A stretch of DNA of 64,000 bases, taken from contig SCFE01000056.1 in NCBI GenBank assembly GCA_004352715.1, forward strand, positions 1,636,863-1,700,862, in the 5' to 3' direction. Origin of the DNA: Hofstenia miamia (Eukaryota > Xenacoelomorpha > Acoela). Under the pieces are notes generated by a model. That model was given only the letters and a program-made list of their open reading frames with translations, searched no databases and was not told where the DNA came from. A program made the position numbers and the translations under genes. Shown here piece after piece: positions 45,201 through 59,487 of this stretch (positions are counted from its first letter, which is position 1; every line of letters starts with the position of its first letter).

Positions 45201-48200
45201 TATCTAGATCTATTTGGAAAATTCATGTACTAGTTTGTGACAATAGTCATATCAATATATTTGTTTTCAACAAACTGCAACAAAAGATGGACATCAATAG
45301 GTGTTTACGCTTTTCTGAATATCATGACGTGACATTTTCTATGACGTAGTTCTTCTCATAAAAACTAAATTTGTTATTCCTGAATTTGATGTATTTGTCA
45401 TTGATATTCCAAACAGAACCAAATTTTATGATTTCTACAAAAAAGACAAAACTGCGTTTTGGTCACAAGCTGATTGCAAAGTATTGCATTAACTTATTTT
45501 TCAATAATCTTTAAAAGAAAGTTAAAGATAACTTTCTAAAGTCAAGTAACAAAACCTTTAAAATATACATGTTTATATAACATTAANTATAAAAAATACT
45601 TGCCTCCTATTGTCAAAACGGAAGTGTTTGGAAAAAGTTTGATAATTCATATATTAACCCATCTCTGAACAAAAATATTGAAGGAAATCATGCTTCATTG
45701 CTGAAATACTGCTACGTACGTGGAAATGGCTTAGCTGAAAGCTGAAACTAAGATCAAGCTCTTGTCTCAAACTCCCTTAATGCAAAGACAGTGCAGTCAA
45801 AATAGATCAAGTGTAACCAGCAATCTTTCGAATTTTCATGTATATTACAATAGATGGTTCCTCAACCAAAAGTTAATGGTTTTTAATTCTTTTAGTGTGA
45901 AATATATTTATTTCTGTTTTTAACATATTTCTGTTATTCGTGCTTATTAATTGTTTCATTGTTTCACTATTTCATTGTGCATGTTTCCTTTTCCTTCAAA
46001 TTGAAAATTTGTTTGGAAACAAATACTTTAGAGAAAAACGTTTTTCTGTAAAAATTGGCTTCAGCATCATTTGCTACAAAATTTCTAAACGCACTCCTGG
46101 CGACAGTGGTAATAAAATAGGAGTAGAGTATTCGTCGTAAGTAGANATAACTTTCTAAAGTCAAGTAACAAAACCTTTAAAATATACATGTTTATATAAC
46201 ATTAAATTTTGTATACGGTGTAGAGTACATATATATACATGTAGTAATACTTTTTTTTAATAGTCAAATGCAGTCTGAGTATAATTATTATTATACACAA
46301 TTAAATTGACTTTGATAGAAATGATTATTGAATATAATGGCCTAAAAGTTATTAATGCTTAATGAAAATTGTCAGACCGTGATTGAAGTTGGCCACATCA
46401 AGGTGCTAACATATACAACATTGCCAGCAACTCATTAAAGAAAGTTGCCCAATCATCAATATTATTAAAATACTCTGACGACACAACTGTTGGATCACTT
46501 TGTAAGATAAACCAAACTATGAAGAGAAGTATTTATCTGATTGTGAAGGAAAATGTCAATCAATGATCTTCCAAATTTAATTATCTCTAAATAACACGAC
46601 TTCCGCAATAACAATCGATATTATACTGTGTTTCTCCAAAGTTAGAAACGGGCGGAATTATTCAGGCTCGGCTCGTCAACTATTATTTTAGGCGCCTGTT
46701 TTGGCCCGTCAAAATTTATTGATCAATGTTCAACACATTAATTGCTAATTTCCAGAACAACTGAATATATTTTCAATCTGATATGAGATTTAGTATTCAT
46801 GGAACAAATATATTACACTAACTAACAATATATTTTCAAAGACCTCATTACAAAAAATTTTGACGTGAAGCATTGAAGCATTAGTAATTCGTCGCATCCG
46901 ATGTATAGCTCAAATTCTGTTGCACTCTCAACACTTAACAGTTAATTGCAAAGCTGCTATGAGAAAATATATACAATTGATAATTTTAACATTTATGAAT
47001 TATTAAATTTTGAAGATCAACATGGCGTACAATTATATAACATAATATACAGTAGGGAGAAAATTATTAAGGACAGTGTAGTATTTTCCTATATTTCTCA
47101 CATGATGAACTACTACCCAGTGTGTAATGAATAAAATTCCTCCATAGTGCATCACGTGATTCAGTGACATGTTGTGCACAATATATCGTGAGTAATCGTG
47201 CGTACTGTATATGTACATGTATATATATATACTGGTATATACTGGTATATATTGTTAGGAACGTACGTGTATGTAAATAAGCATTAAAAACATATTAAGG
47301 TAAAAGTACACAATGTTTATTAATTACAATATATAAGGACAATTCAATTGTAGGAAATTACAATTAGCTTATTAGACAGTAATAAATATCGATTCTGTCA
47401 AGCTTTTATTATGGGTAGAAAGAGAGATTTAACCCGGTCAAAAGTTATCCAAATTCAGACTGACATCTGCTCTAGCCGTCCCGCAGCCACAGAAAGTTAT
47501 GGTTTGGGGTTGCATGTCGTTCCATGGCACTGGAAGTTTGCATATTTGTGTAGAGAATATGCGGAAAGAGCAGTATTTGGAAGTTTTACGTGAACGAATG
47601 ATCCCACAAGCCAACCAATGGTTTCCTGGATCCAACTTTATTTTCGAGCAAGACAACGCCCCAACCCATACGGCGAAAATTGTCACTCAATTTTTTCAAA
47701 ATAATATTAACCTCATCCAGTGGCCCGGGAATCTTGAAACAGAAATTGGCTCCTGAAACGTTCACCACAAAACCGGAACTCATCGGAAAATTGTTAAGAT
47801 TGGGGGGAGGGGGGGAGTGATGCATCCATTAAGACCGTGGTGGAGAATTTAGTTGACTCAATGCCGCGGAGAATCGAAAATTTCATTAGAAATAAAGGGA
47901 ACATGACGAAATATTGAAAACATTTACAATATTGTTCATTTATATATAATTATAAAATACAATTATAAAATGGATTTTTTCTTATAAATTTATCATAAAT
48001 TATCACAAATCTGATTTTTTACACTCTGAATTATATATTATGATGGCTAAAGCATTAAACTTGATAATAAACGTTTTTCTATATGATAAATAGCCTTTGT
48101 GTGCCCATTATGTCTCGGTTAGAAAGAAATATTATGAAAAAATATGCTGTCCTTATTAATTTGCTCCCTACTGTAATTATGCAACATCGACAGTCTCATA

Positions 48201-51200
48201 AAATAAAAAGATTTATAAAAAATACTTGCCTCCTATTGTCAAAACGGAAGTGTTTGGAAAAAGTTTGATAATTCATATATTAACCCATCTCTGAACAAAA
48301 ATACTGAAGGAAATCATGCTTCATTGCTGAAATACTGCTACGTACGTGGAAATGGCTTAGCTGAAAGCTGAAACTAAGATCAAGCTCTTGTCTCAAACTC
48401 CCTTAATGCAAAGACAGTGCAGTCAAAATAGATCAAGTGTAACCAGCAATCTTTCGAATTTTCATGTATATTACAATAGATGGTTCCTCAACCAAAAGTT
48501 AATGGTTTTTAATTCTTTTAGTGTGAAATATATTTATTTCTGTTTTTAACATATTTCTGTTATTCGTGCTTATTAATTGTTTCATTGTTTCACTATTTCA
48601 TTGTGCATGTTTCCTTTTCCTTCAAATTGAAAATTTGTTTGGAAACAAAATACTTTAGAGAAAAACGTTTTTCTGTAAAAATTGGCTTCAGCATCATTTG
48701 CTACAAAATTTCTAAACGCACTCCTGGCGACAGTGGTAATAAAATAGGAGTAGAGTATTCGTCGTAAGTAGAGGTTCGTATTAGAGAGTGAGATAGGATA
48801 CCCGATTTCGGGTCGGGCCAGATTGCGGTTTGCGTAAAGGCTTAGATTGACTGATCAAAAGGCTGTTGATGTTAATCACTTCTTGATTTGAGAAAGATCC
48901 AGGACGTAAACAAATACCAATAAATGGCTTACCTTCACCGTATTAGATAGCAACTATTATTAATCATCATTTGATTGGAGAGCAATTCATTACGTAAAGA
49001 AATACGAATCACAATCTGTAGTCGAGTTTAAGTAGTATATTTTCGGGTCATGTCGAGTTTAGGTAGTAAATATTCTCATCGGGTCAGGTTCGGATCCATG
49101 CTAAACTCATATGGTCACTGTCTAGTTCATATTATAGAAAATACATATCTCTAGTCACATGGCAGCGTAAACTTTTGAATGTTACAAGCTGCTGTATAAA
49201 AACAGTGAAAATTTGCAATGTAGTATTAGTTTGACATGCCTCCTAATTTTACTAAGAAAACTTTTTTAAACGTTTATGAATTGTGCACATAATTTCCTTG
49301 TTTTAGTTTTACACATATGATTTTAACTCTTTTCTTGGCATCAAAAAAATGAACTGTGAACATTTATCATCATTGTGTAAGGACATAGCCTGAACCCCTT
49401 CGTCAAGCAAATAATGAATTTGATTTTATCAGCAGCAAACTTTGCGTAATTTCCACAAGTGTGCAAATTCATTGATTCCTTGAAAAATGAGTTGGATTTG
49501 GAGTCTTACACGAACAATTTACAACTGTCTTGTCAAACAACCCGGATAATGAAAAAATTCGAAATATTTATCAAGTCGATGCTAGCAAGTTAAGTGGTAA
49601 ACCCGAAGAAAATTTATAATTCGTTGGTTTCAGTGAATATTGAACGCGTATTTTCTGTCTTTATAGATGTATTGTTACCCAAATGAAAGAATTGGACTGT
49701 TGAAAACTTAGTAAAGCATCTTATTTTTTGTTGGTTTACCTATAAGGACAAACACATATTTTTGTTAGCTCTGTCGTACGGTCTACATATTCAACTCATT
49801 CTCATCAACATTTGCTAGCTAATAGTGACGGAACACTATCGATATCCTAATTAAATTCCAATTTAGGCTTTCGAAGAGACTATAATTAGAACAACTTGTT
49901 AAATCTCAATCAAATATTATACAAACGGTTACTCTAGTCATGTACATCTTGGAGTACATTTTCCACAGAATTTGTCCATGAAAAAAAGAATTCTTACGAT
50001 AATATGTAAATGAATATTATAATTTTGAACGAAAAATGTAATGAATAACAGGAATAAAACAATAGTTGCTATGTTTATGCCGATCACAAAATGAATAATT
50101 TAAATAATCAAAAAATGACATGGATTAAAAAATTAGATGGTTATTATGTTCCACCCAAATCGTCATCAAATTTCCTAATTAGCTCTTTGGTATACAGCAT
50201 AATGTAGAAACTCAGAATTAATATGTGACAACAACAACAGAGTTAACGGGCCGTTTAATAATGTCAATGCGAACTTCAGAAACCGCTTTGTTAGGAAGCA
50301 ACCCAAATGATCCAACAAATCCATACTTTCTAATTAATTATCTGACCCATGTAATTAAGAATACACTGAGCTGTTGGCTAAATGAAAGTTTCAAAACTAT
50401 ATTTTTACAATGTATCAATGGAAATTTCCAACGGTTATAATGTATCAATTTTGACTGCAGACTGAAATCACTTTCATAATTTTTAAAAATAGGATTTAAT
50501 ACAACAACGTCAGGTACAATCAACCGCCGCAGTACCTACACATATTAAGTATTTAAGAATTTTACTGGAACGGCTCCTGAGGTACAATCTGCAATAAAAA
50601 GCAGGGCAAATAAAACAGAACAGTATATAATATTACGAATTTTTTTAAATTTTTTAAATGTTGAATCCCCACTTTCAGAATCTTCAAAACGTAATAATTT
50701 AATAAAAGCTTTCCAAACTTCAAGCGATGAGAATTTGAGTAGCTTCGAAAAATAGGTAAACTTACAAAGTTTATGAGCTGCCATCAAATTATAATCGAAT
50801 TTAAGGCAAAAACTTAAAGAATCAATTTATAACTTTTACTTGTAGAATTTAATGAAATCCCGAACTTTTCTATGGTAAGAAGAAGATTATTCTTCATTTG
50901 GAAATTCGCACTTGAAAATAGAGCAAATTTCTACTAATATTATTGAAACAATTTATAACTTTTACTTGTAGAATTTAATGAAATCCCGAACTTTTCTATG
51001 GTAAGAAGAAGATTATTCTTCATTTGGAAATTCGCACTTGAAAATAGAGCAAATTTCTACTAATATTATTGAAACAATTTATAACTTTTACTTGTAGAAT
51101 TTAATGAAATCCCGAACTTTTCTATGGTAAGAAGAAGATTATTCTTCATTTGGAAATTCGCACTTGAAAATAGAGCAAATTTCTACTAATATTATTGAAA

Positions 51201-54200
51201 CAATTTATAACTTTTACTTGTAGAATTTAATGAAATCCCGAACTTTTCTATGGTAAGAAGAAGATTATTCTTCATTTGGAAATTCGCACTTGAAAATAGA
51301 GCAAATTTCTACTAATATTATTGAAACAATTTATAACTTTTACTTGTAGAATTTAATGAAATCCCGAACTTTTCTATGGTAAGAAGAAGATTATTCTTCA
51401 TTTGGAAATTCGCACTTGAAAATAGAGCAAATTTCTACTAATATTATTGAAACAATTTATAACTTTTACTTGTAGAATTTAATGAAATCCCGAACTTTTC
51501 TATGGTAAGAAGAAGATTATTCTTCATTTGGAAATTCGCACTTGAAAATAGAGCAAATTTCTACTAATATTATTGAAACAATTTATAACTTTTACTTGTA
51601 GAATTTAATGAAATCCCGAACTTTTCTATGGTAAGAAGAAGATTATTCTTCATTTGGAAATTCGCACTTGAAAATAGAGCAAATTTCTACTAATATTATT
51701 GAAACAATTTATAACTTTTACTTGTAGAATTTAATGAAATCCCGAACTTTTCTATGGTAAGAAGAAGATTATTCTTCATTTGGAAATTCGCACTTGAAAA
51801 TAGAGCAAATTTCTACTAATATTATTGAAACAATTTATAACTTTTACTTGTAGAATTTAATGAAATCCCGAACTTTTCTATGGTAAGAAGAAGATTATTC
51901 TTCATTTGGAAATTCGCACTTGAAAATAGAGCAAATTTCTACTAATATTATTGAAACAATTTATAACTTTTACTTGTAGAATTTAATGAAATCCCGAACT
52001 TTTCTATGGTAAGAAGAAGATTATTCTTCATTTGGAAATTCGCACTTGAAAATAGAGCAAATTTCTACTAATATTATTGAAACAATTTATAACTTTTACT
52101 TGTAGAATTTAATGAAATCCCGAACTTTTCTATGGTAAGAAGAAGATTATTCTTCATTTGGAAATTCGCACTTGAAAATAGAGCAAATTTCTACTAATAT
52201 TATTGAAACAATAGTCTATGCAGTTGATTAAATTTTCAAATTTGTAAAAGAAACATCTGTTCAAAACCCTATTTTGATCGAATTTAGATAAAATTAAAAT
52301 CGATTGCTGGGTTTTTTATCTAAGTGATGCGTTGGTAACATACTCCTTGTATTCATACGGTTGCAAACAGCTGTTTTTTCGATATTAATTTGCTTATACT
52401 CTTTGGATATACAGGAGCTGTAATGTTCATATTATGCAACATTTTGCTTAGGATAGAGAATCAGGGGCACGCTTGAAGATTTTTACAATAACAGCAGAAG
52501 GTGAAATGAACAAAATGACTAAAGGAGTATCTAGGCATGTATCCTTACCATCTATTCTTGAAGCAGTCAATCACCGAGTCGGAACTTAAAGATCAAATGA
52601 GTTTCACGAACTGGGCGCTGCAAGATCCTGGTCATTTTGAACATTTATTGTGATGTGTATGTACATGTACAGCCTTGTTCATAATAGTTCGGACCGTTTA
52701 TATAAGTCTAATTTTAAGCGACCATATAGCCCATCATTTTCCAAATAGCCATCTCTCCAATATACTTTCAAGTATTTTGACGTCAAACGCGAGCAAATTC
52801 CGGAAAGACGGGCTAAATTTGTTTGGAAACAGCTCGTTGTTTTGGAAGGGCGCCCTGATTTCGCAAATGGCCCAATTTGCCCGGCTCTCTTATAATGTGA
52901 AATTATTAAAGATATTTGCTTTAATAATGGAAGAAATTCGCAAACTCTTACTGTTGAATTGTTTCCAGGAATTTTGAAACTGTTATTTTTCGTATTTCGA
53001 AGGTATAATGACATAAGTGCTCAGCAACTGTCAGAAATGTTAAGATTAGACCAAACAGCTGACAGGTACATTCTGAAATAGACATTCACATTATCAAAGT
53101 ACCAGCAACAACCAAGAGAACAAGGTCAATGTGAAAAACATTAGTCCGAACTATTATGCACAAGGCTGTATATAGTTTTGGAATACATATGATTGTATCA
53201 CTTTCTGCAGTAATTCTAAAATCTTCATGCCTGCTAGTGCCCCTGATACTATCCTATTTTATTATTATTATTATTAAATAGATTTATTACCTTAACACAG
53301 GTCTACAAATATATTATATAATATGAAAATTACATCAAAATTATATTTTGCGTTACTTTTGGCCAGCCTTGTATTGTAACTCTCAATATAGACCGTCTGT
53401 GATAAGAAAAGCTGCAAACATTTTACTAAGTCTCGAAAATGTTTACAGTTGCTAGAATATCAGTTTAAAGTGCTGATAGCATCTCGTGACTAGCTTGAAT
53501 TTATGTACAAGAGATTTATTGACATTTCAAAAAAGCTATGTATAGATAAATGCGAAATTTGTTAATAACGCCTGACTACTTGACAACTTAAAAAGTTTAC
53601 GCAGCATATCGATAAGGCATCCATAAAATTAAAGTACGTAAATGAGGTATCATTTCGCCTCTGTTTTTCTGTCTGTATGTCAGCAGGATTTCTCAAAAAC
53701 TAAAATATGGATCTTTATGAAAAAAATCGAGATAAGTATTGGTCTACTATGCATCCCATTAAATTTCCAGACTAATCCGGATTGTCGTCTGGAAACTAGA
53801 AGCAAAGTCTTTTTACGAATTTCAAGAGACAAGTTGTGAATGATTGATATAACCTAAACTACTTGGGGAGGGTGTTTGCAATCTCGGATTGTTCCACATA
53901 TTTTCAATTTATAATTCGCCTATTTATTAAAATTATTATTAATTGGTGCATATTTCAAAGGCTTTCAATGAATAAGTTTTGTGAGATTAACATGCAGCTT
54001 GCATTCGAAAGAATTTGAAAATCGAATGATAAATGTTCACTTCAACCCAGAGATCGACTGTATCAACATCTAAGCAACAACGACTTTGACTAAAAACTGA
54101 TTTGTTAGTCATTATTCCCCAAAATATTATAATTGTCCGACTGATAATATCAGTACTCAAGAAAAAACTAAATAACCAATTCCATAGTTTAGATATCCAT

Positions 54201-57200
54201 GGTTATAGTGTTGGGATTTTAAGGAAAATTTATAAATATCAACACAATATGAAAAAAATTCTTAATGTAAATTTGTTGGGTTCCCAATGAAATTATTTTT
54301 CGATTTTCAAAACTAGTAAAGATCAAATTTGTTAATTTTCAGAGCAATGACATGCAATGATAAATGAAAATAAAATTGATAATCAGTTCATCGTTATACA
54401 ATCATAGGTCGAAGTAACTCCTAATGGGTGCACTTAAACATTGAGGATCCAAGAAAATCAAATTTTTTCCAACTCTTTTGCGGGCATATAGATTTTTGAA
54501 TAAAAATCAAACATTGTTATACTTAAATTCAATTTGTTTGGACTGTTAGAGAAAATTAAAGCAATTAAAATTAGTGAAGATTTTAAATGTCACTTTCTTG
54601 TATTGTAAAACCCATAAATATTTCAACTAGTTCTAAATTTACTGCATAACTCATACTCAGAAGTTTTATAATGCTATTAAAGATATTTGTTACTTTCAGG
54701 TATTGGTTTTCATGTAGGATTTGCACTACCGTTTTTTGAAGACGAAAGGGTAAATTTGTAGCAGTTATTGTTGAATGTCATCTTTCCACAGTTATTAAGA
54801 GAGAATGCCTCCATCTTTACATTGCTCTGGATTTAACATAACTGAAAAGACTATGTAGTCCATCAATAATGAATGTAACACGTGCAAAGGTCTAAATCTC
54901 ATAATCGGAAACCGGGGCTGCCATATTCACTTCACAAAGATTTAATAGTGCTTTTGGCTAAATTTGGATACATTTGAAAGACAAAGCAGATGGATTATAT
55001 ATTTCATAGATAAATTTTCTCTCTCTGAATCCATAGAAAGGTAAGCATGGCCCTATTCATGTAATTCGTTTCCTTTAGGAAGTACAGAGGCAAGAGTTAT
55101 GGGTGTAGATGATTTACTGTATGAAATATAAAGTAAACAACATTGAATTAGTTTATAGTTTGTTTTGATTCTCAGTTTCATTTTTTACTAAAGTCTTAGT
55201 TTGATATTTACTTTAAATTCAATGACTTATAGCTTAATTTGAATGCGTTAATTTGATTAGCTTATATGTTAAATTGATTGAGTTATGTTTTAAATTGAAT
55301 GCAATAATTTGAATGCGTTAGTTTTTAAATTGAACGGTAAAAGGTGCATTCTGATGTGAACTGCAATCTTCGCAAATTTTGTGTGAATTTATTAGAAGAA
55401 AAAGTTCGCTGTTCAATTGATGGATATCAACTTTTTAAACCTTTTAACAAAAAGGCTTTAAATTTTTTAATCAAAAACCGTTCCTTGATTGAATTCGAAG
55501 ACTTGAAAAATATACACCATTTTTTGATGAATCTGATTTTTAATTTTATATATCAATTGGAAAGTATTGAAATCATTTATAAATATTAAAGACATTTTTT
55601 AAAAATTCAAGTGCTTTTGTTGGTGAAATTATTGGGAGAAGGTCCAACCCTAAGATTCCAAAGGTCGACTTCACTACTTCAATCATACTCGAAATATGGA
55701 AATAATCCTGATAAAATTATTATGTGTTTACAAAAATTGTTGAATAGTTGATGCGATTTCATTTAAAAGCTTCAGAAACAAAATCATTGAAAATGCATTT
55801 TATTGAAATCGTATAAGTTGGCGAGGACAAATAAGAGACAAAGCTTATCTTCGCTAGTAAGTACTGCAAAAACAATAAGTAATGTGCGAACAAATAATTA
55901 CGTTCTTTCACGTTTCATTTTATGGCTTAATAGCGATCATCGTTATTATAATAGGAATCTTGACAGTGAAGAAACTTCAAGGAATTAAAGCTAAAAATGG
56001 CATGCTCACTGGATTTACTCAGATGATCTTGATTTCCGAAATCTATGCTGTAGCGATGTTGATACTCACCAATTTCTTTGCATTAAGTAAGATCCAAGAA
56101 ATTCCATTACATTTGATAGTGGGAGCAAATTCTCTACAAAGCAGTTTCGTACTCTTACTTACTCTTACACTTCTAAGCGAGTTTGAGAAAAGCATACTTT
56201 ACAAAAAAGTTTTTCGCAAAGATTGGCAGTACTTATTAACAATTGGATTCTTTGTACTGATAGCACAGCATGCCTCGTCTTGGTATATCAATGAAAAGTC
56301 GTTGATGCGTTTACTATTTTTTATGTCTATAATTAGAACAATCACTGCGATTGCATTAATTGTTTTAGCCTACAGAAAATCAAGAATGATGAATCAAGAT
56401 TCCTTTGAATTCAAATTGCTCCAAGTCGCTACAATTATCCTCATATACAATGTGTTTCGAACTTCAATTCTTTGGCTACAATCGTACTATCTTTTATTGA
56501 GTTTTGGATTCATGACCGTATGTTACCTTGGAATAATTTTTAAAATGTTGGGCTCTTTCGAACTTCTATGCGATTCTACTATAATATATCTTCTCTTAAT
56601 TAGAAAGTCAAATTGCCTTGAACCGCAAGAAAGCTGTAAAGAAATTTTGTAAATTACTAAATTTATAATTGAAATTAATTCATTTTCCTAATCTTTCAAT
56701 TAGACACATTGATGACTTAGCAAATTAACTTCCGCAAACACTACCAGCAGCATAGTCTAAGTAATATACTTTTAAAAGAGAAAAACTATGTACGAAAAGT
56801 CACTTATTTACCATTGTTTCTGATAACGGTAAATCAGTGATAAGGTTGGAACACGTATGGAATTTTAGCTGAGGTCTATCAGGATAAATCAGGTCAGGTC
56901 TAACGCGTCGCAAATCAGATCCAAAAAAACAGAATCAAAATGAAATTTGACGGCATCCCCTTTGCTTAATCAATTTAATATCATTTTGGTTTTGTTATAT
57001 CAAAAACATCTAGTTGACGCACTATGAATTTCCATCATTACATATGTTATATATGTCATAGGCTGGTACAAAACAAAAAAATGATGGACTTAATAACAAT
57101 ATACAATTATAATATTCTACCTATGCATATGCAACGTCAATGACAAATTTTGTCATTTACATCAAGGACATCCTAAATAATATCAAAGTATTTTAAATAA

Positions 57201-59449
57201 TTATTTAATTAGAATAATTTTCTGTTCTCTTAGAATATATTAATACGTAAAAGGTGGGTTTGCATTAAATACAGTGCAAATCAAAAATGAAATATAATTC
57301 TAGAAGAGGATAACATTACTTTTATAAAATCCCTTCTTTTATGGACATCAAGATTAAACAGGTTATAATCAGATCAGGTATTGATACTGAAGTGCGACGG
57401 GTCTGGTCAGCTCTGAAATGCAGGTGTACTCATCTTTAATCAGTGATTTAGTTAACTAATTTCTCTTCAAAATAAATCAATAAGGACTCACAGAGCTACT
57501 TTTCTCAACAAACACAAAGTCTGCCTTCAAAAATTATAGCTTGTCTCGTATTTTCAAGAAATCAAGGCTTTGCAAAGGCCTATAGGGCGCTATAGCAAGA
57601 CAAATGAGATCGCCAATTGAATTTGAGTAAAAACAATATCAATACACGTTCTCTACAAATTGTGAAAGAAGACAAAACTACATGCGGTTAAACATAAATG
57701 CAATACGTCGATCATAAGTTTGTAAGGAACTACAAAATATTGAATGAAAATATGAAAAAAGTTTTGGGTAATTCTAGTGAATAAATCACTATGTTCATAA
57801 AATAATAATCGAAGGAACCATCGGTTTTCCGCTTAAAAACAGACATGGGTAAAATCACAAATATATCGCAGCATATATCGGATCCTTGATCACGAGCTAA
57901 TGATGCCAAATGTTGTCGATATTGACAAAGACTATGTCGCAGAGTAGATAACTAAGTAACAAACACATCAGCAAGAAAAGCTATTATTTCTTATGTAGTT
58001 TATACAGCGATTTTGAAATTAGAAAGTGATATTTGTTAAATAGGATCAAAAATAAAAAATCTACATTTGAAACATTTCACTATTAAAGAATTGAATGCAA
58101 AATACGCACCCTCGGAGAAAAATGCTTCATCACTTGCTTCATCAAACGCAGAAAGCTTTTCTTCAATAGCTTTCAAAGTAGCACTTTTCGGTCGTTGAGA
58201 TTTCACGGAAGAAGTCTTTTTCATAGAACTATAACCCGAGGTGGATCCTTCGTCAAAAGACTTTCCTGTATTCAGGTCATGACATGAAAGCAAATCTTGC
58301 TCCAAAATGCCAACATGAGATTTCGTCTCAGTACTGCATTCAGTGTCGTCATCAAATTGAGTGAGAAATAGTTTCCTAAAAGAATGGAACATAAAATGTA
58401 TATGGACATTTGACCTGGATTTTGTGCTTAGTTTGTAGTCACTTTTGGTACAATACTTAGATACCGTTAAGTTTTTTAATATCAAAGTTGGTGTTAGTAA
58501 TTAAACTTCACACTTCTATTCAAGTGATAGTGATAGGCCATACTTTCACTGATTTAATAATACTAAAAGCTTTGTGATACAAAGCCATCAAACATATTGT
58601 AATATTGTCTTTTCCCAAGAGCGCTCGCCCATTTACATCTAGAAACATACTTTGTTTCAGTTTCAGCTTTAATTCAGTTTGAGATTTCTTATTGAATTCG
58701 GTTTCAGTTTACATTATCAAACATTCGTCAAAAACCCATCAAACAAACGGCAAACATCTCGTTTATGGCTAATTAGTATAAATTAACTGGTTTGCTATGA
58801 AAAGGACGATTTTTATTGATCTTAAACCTTGAAAAATTGACCTAACGCACTGAAAAAAACAATTGTTCCTTAATATTGTTTACATATTTCTTGATTGCTT
58901 TGGCAGCAACAATCTGTCACTATGTGCAATTCAATAATTTGAATAACTATAAATAGAAATGCTGTTTGAGAAACTGATTTTCATTTAAAAAATTGACCAA
59001 ACGAAGAATTTTTTACCCGAAATTGACTTTATTGACCACCTAAACCCAAAAATTTACCAAATAGCCCATATTGACTTTATAACCGCACTAGCTATGACTT
59101 GTGCACCGTTCGTTTTTGATAAAATTGTTATGAAATATTTTCTGCTAATAAATGTGTATATATATATATATATATAGAAAGAAAATATGACAATGGAAAA
59201 GTATGTAAATTTCAGCGAACATTGCAATTTAATTGATCTTGCTTTTAGAATTGTATTGATACTCAAAAATTGAATAACAATGATTATTCACACTATACAT
59301 ATAACCACTGTAAAACAACACATTGAACAAATTTTCAAGTAAGCCTTGCAATGCAGTTCATGTAAATGAGCCTGTTCCAATGAGGATTTCTATGAAAAAA
59401 AGTTGTTTTGTTTAAAATTTGACGTACTAACTTTAACTGTGATTGATAN

Positions 59450-59487
<38 letters not shown>

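Noticed and set aside
50545-50787. 80-codon minus-strand ORF with a hydrophobic end
   Set aside because: No signal of selection, family or splicing; composition is that of AT-rich intron sequence.
50823-52212. CRISPR-like array
   Set aside because: Whole 126-bp units are repeated without variable spacers, and the genome is animal.
59054-59266. Minus-strand ORF with YIYIYI tract
   Set aside because: Translation of a TA microsatellite.
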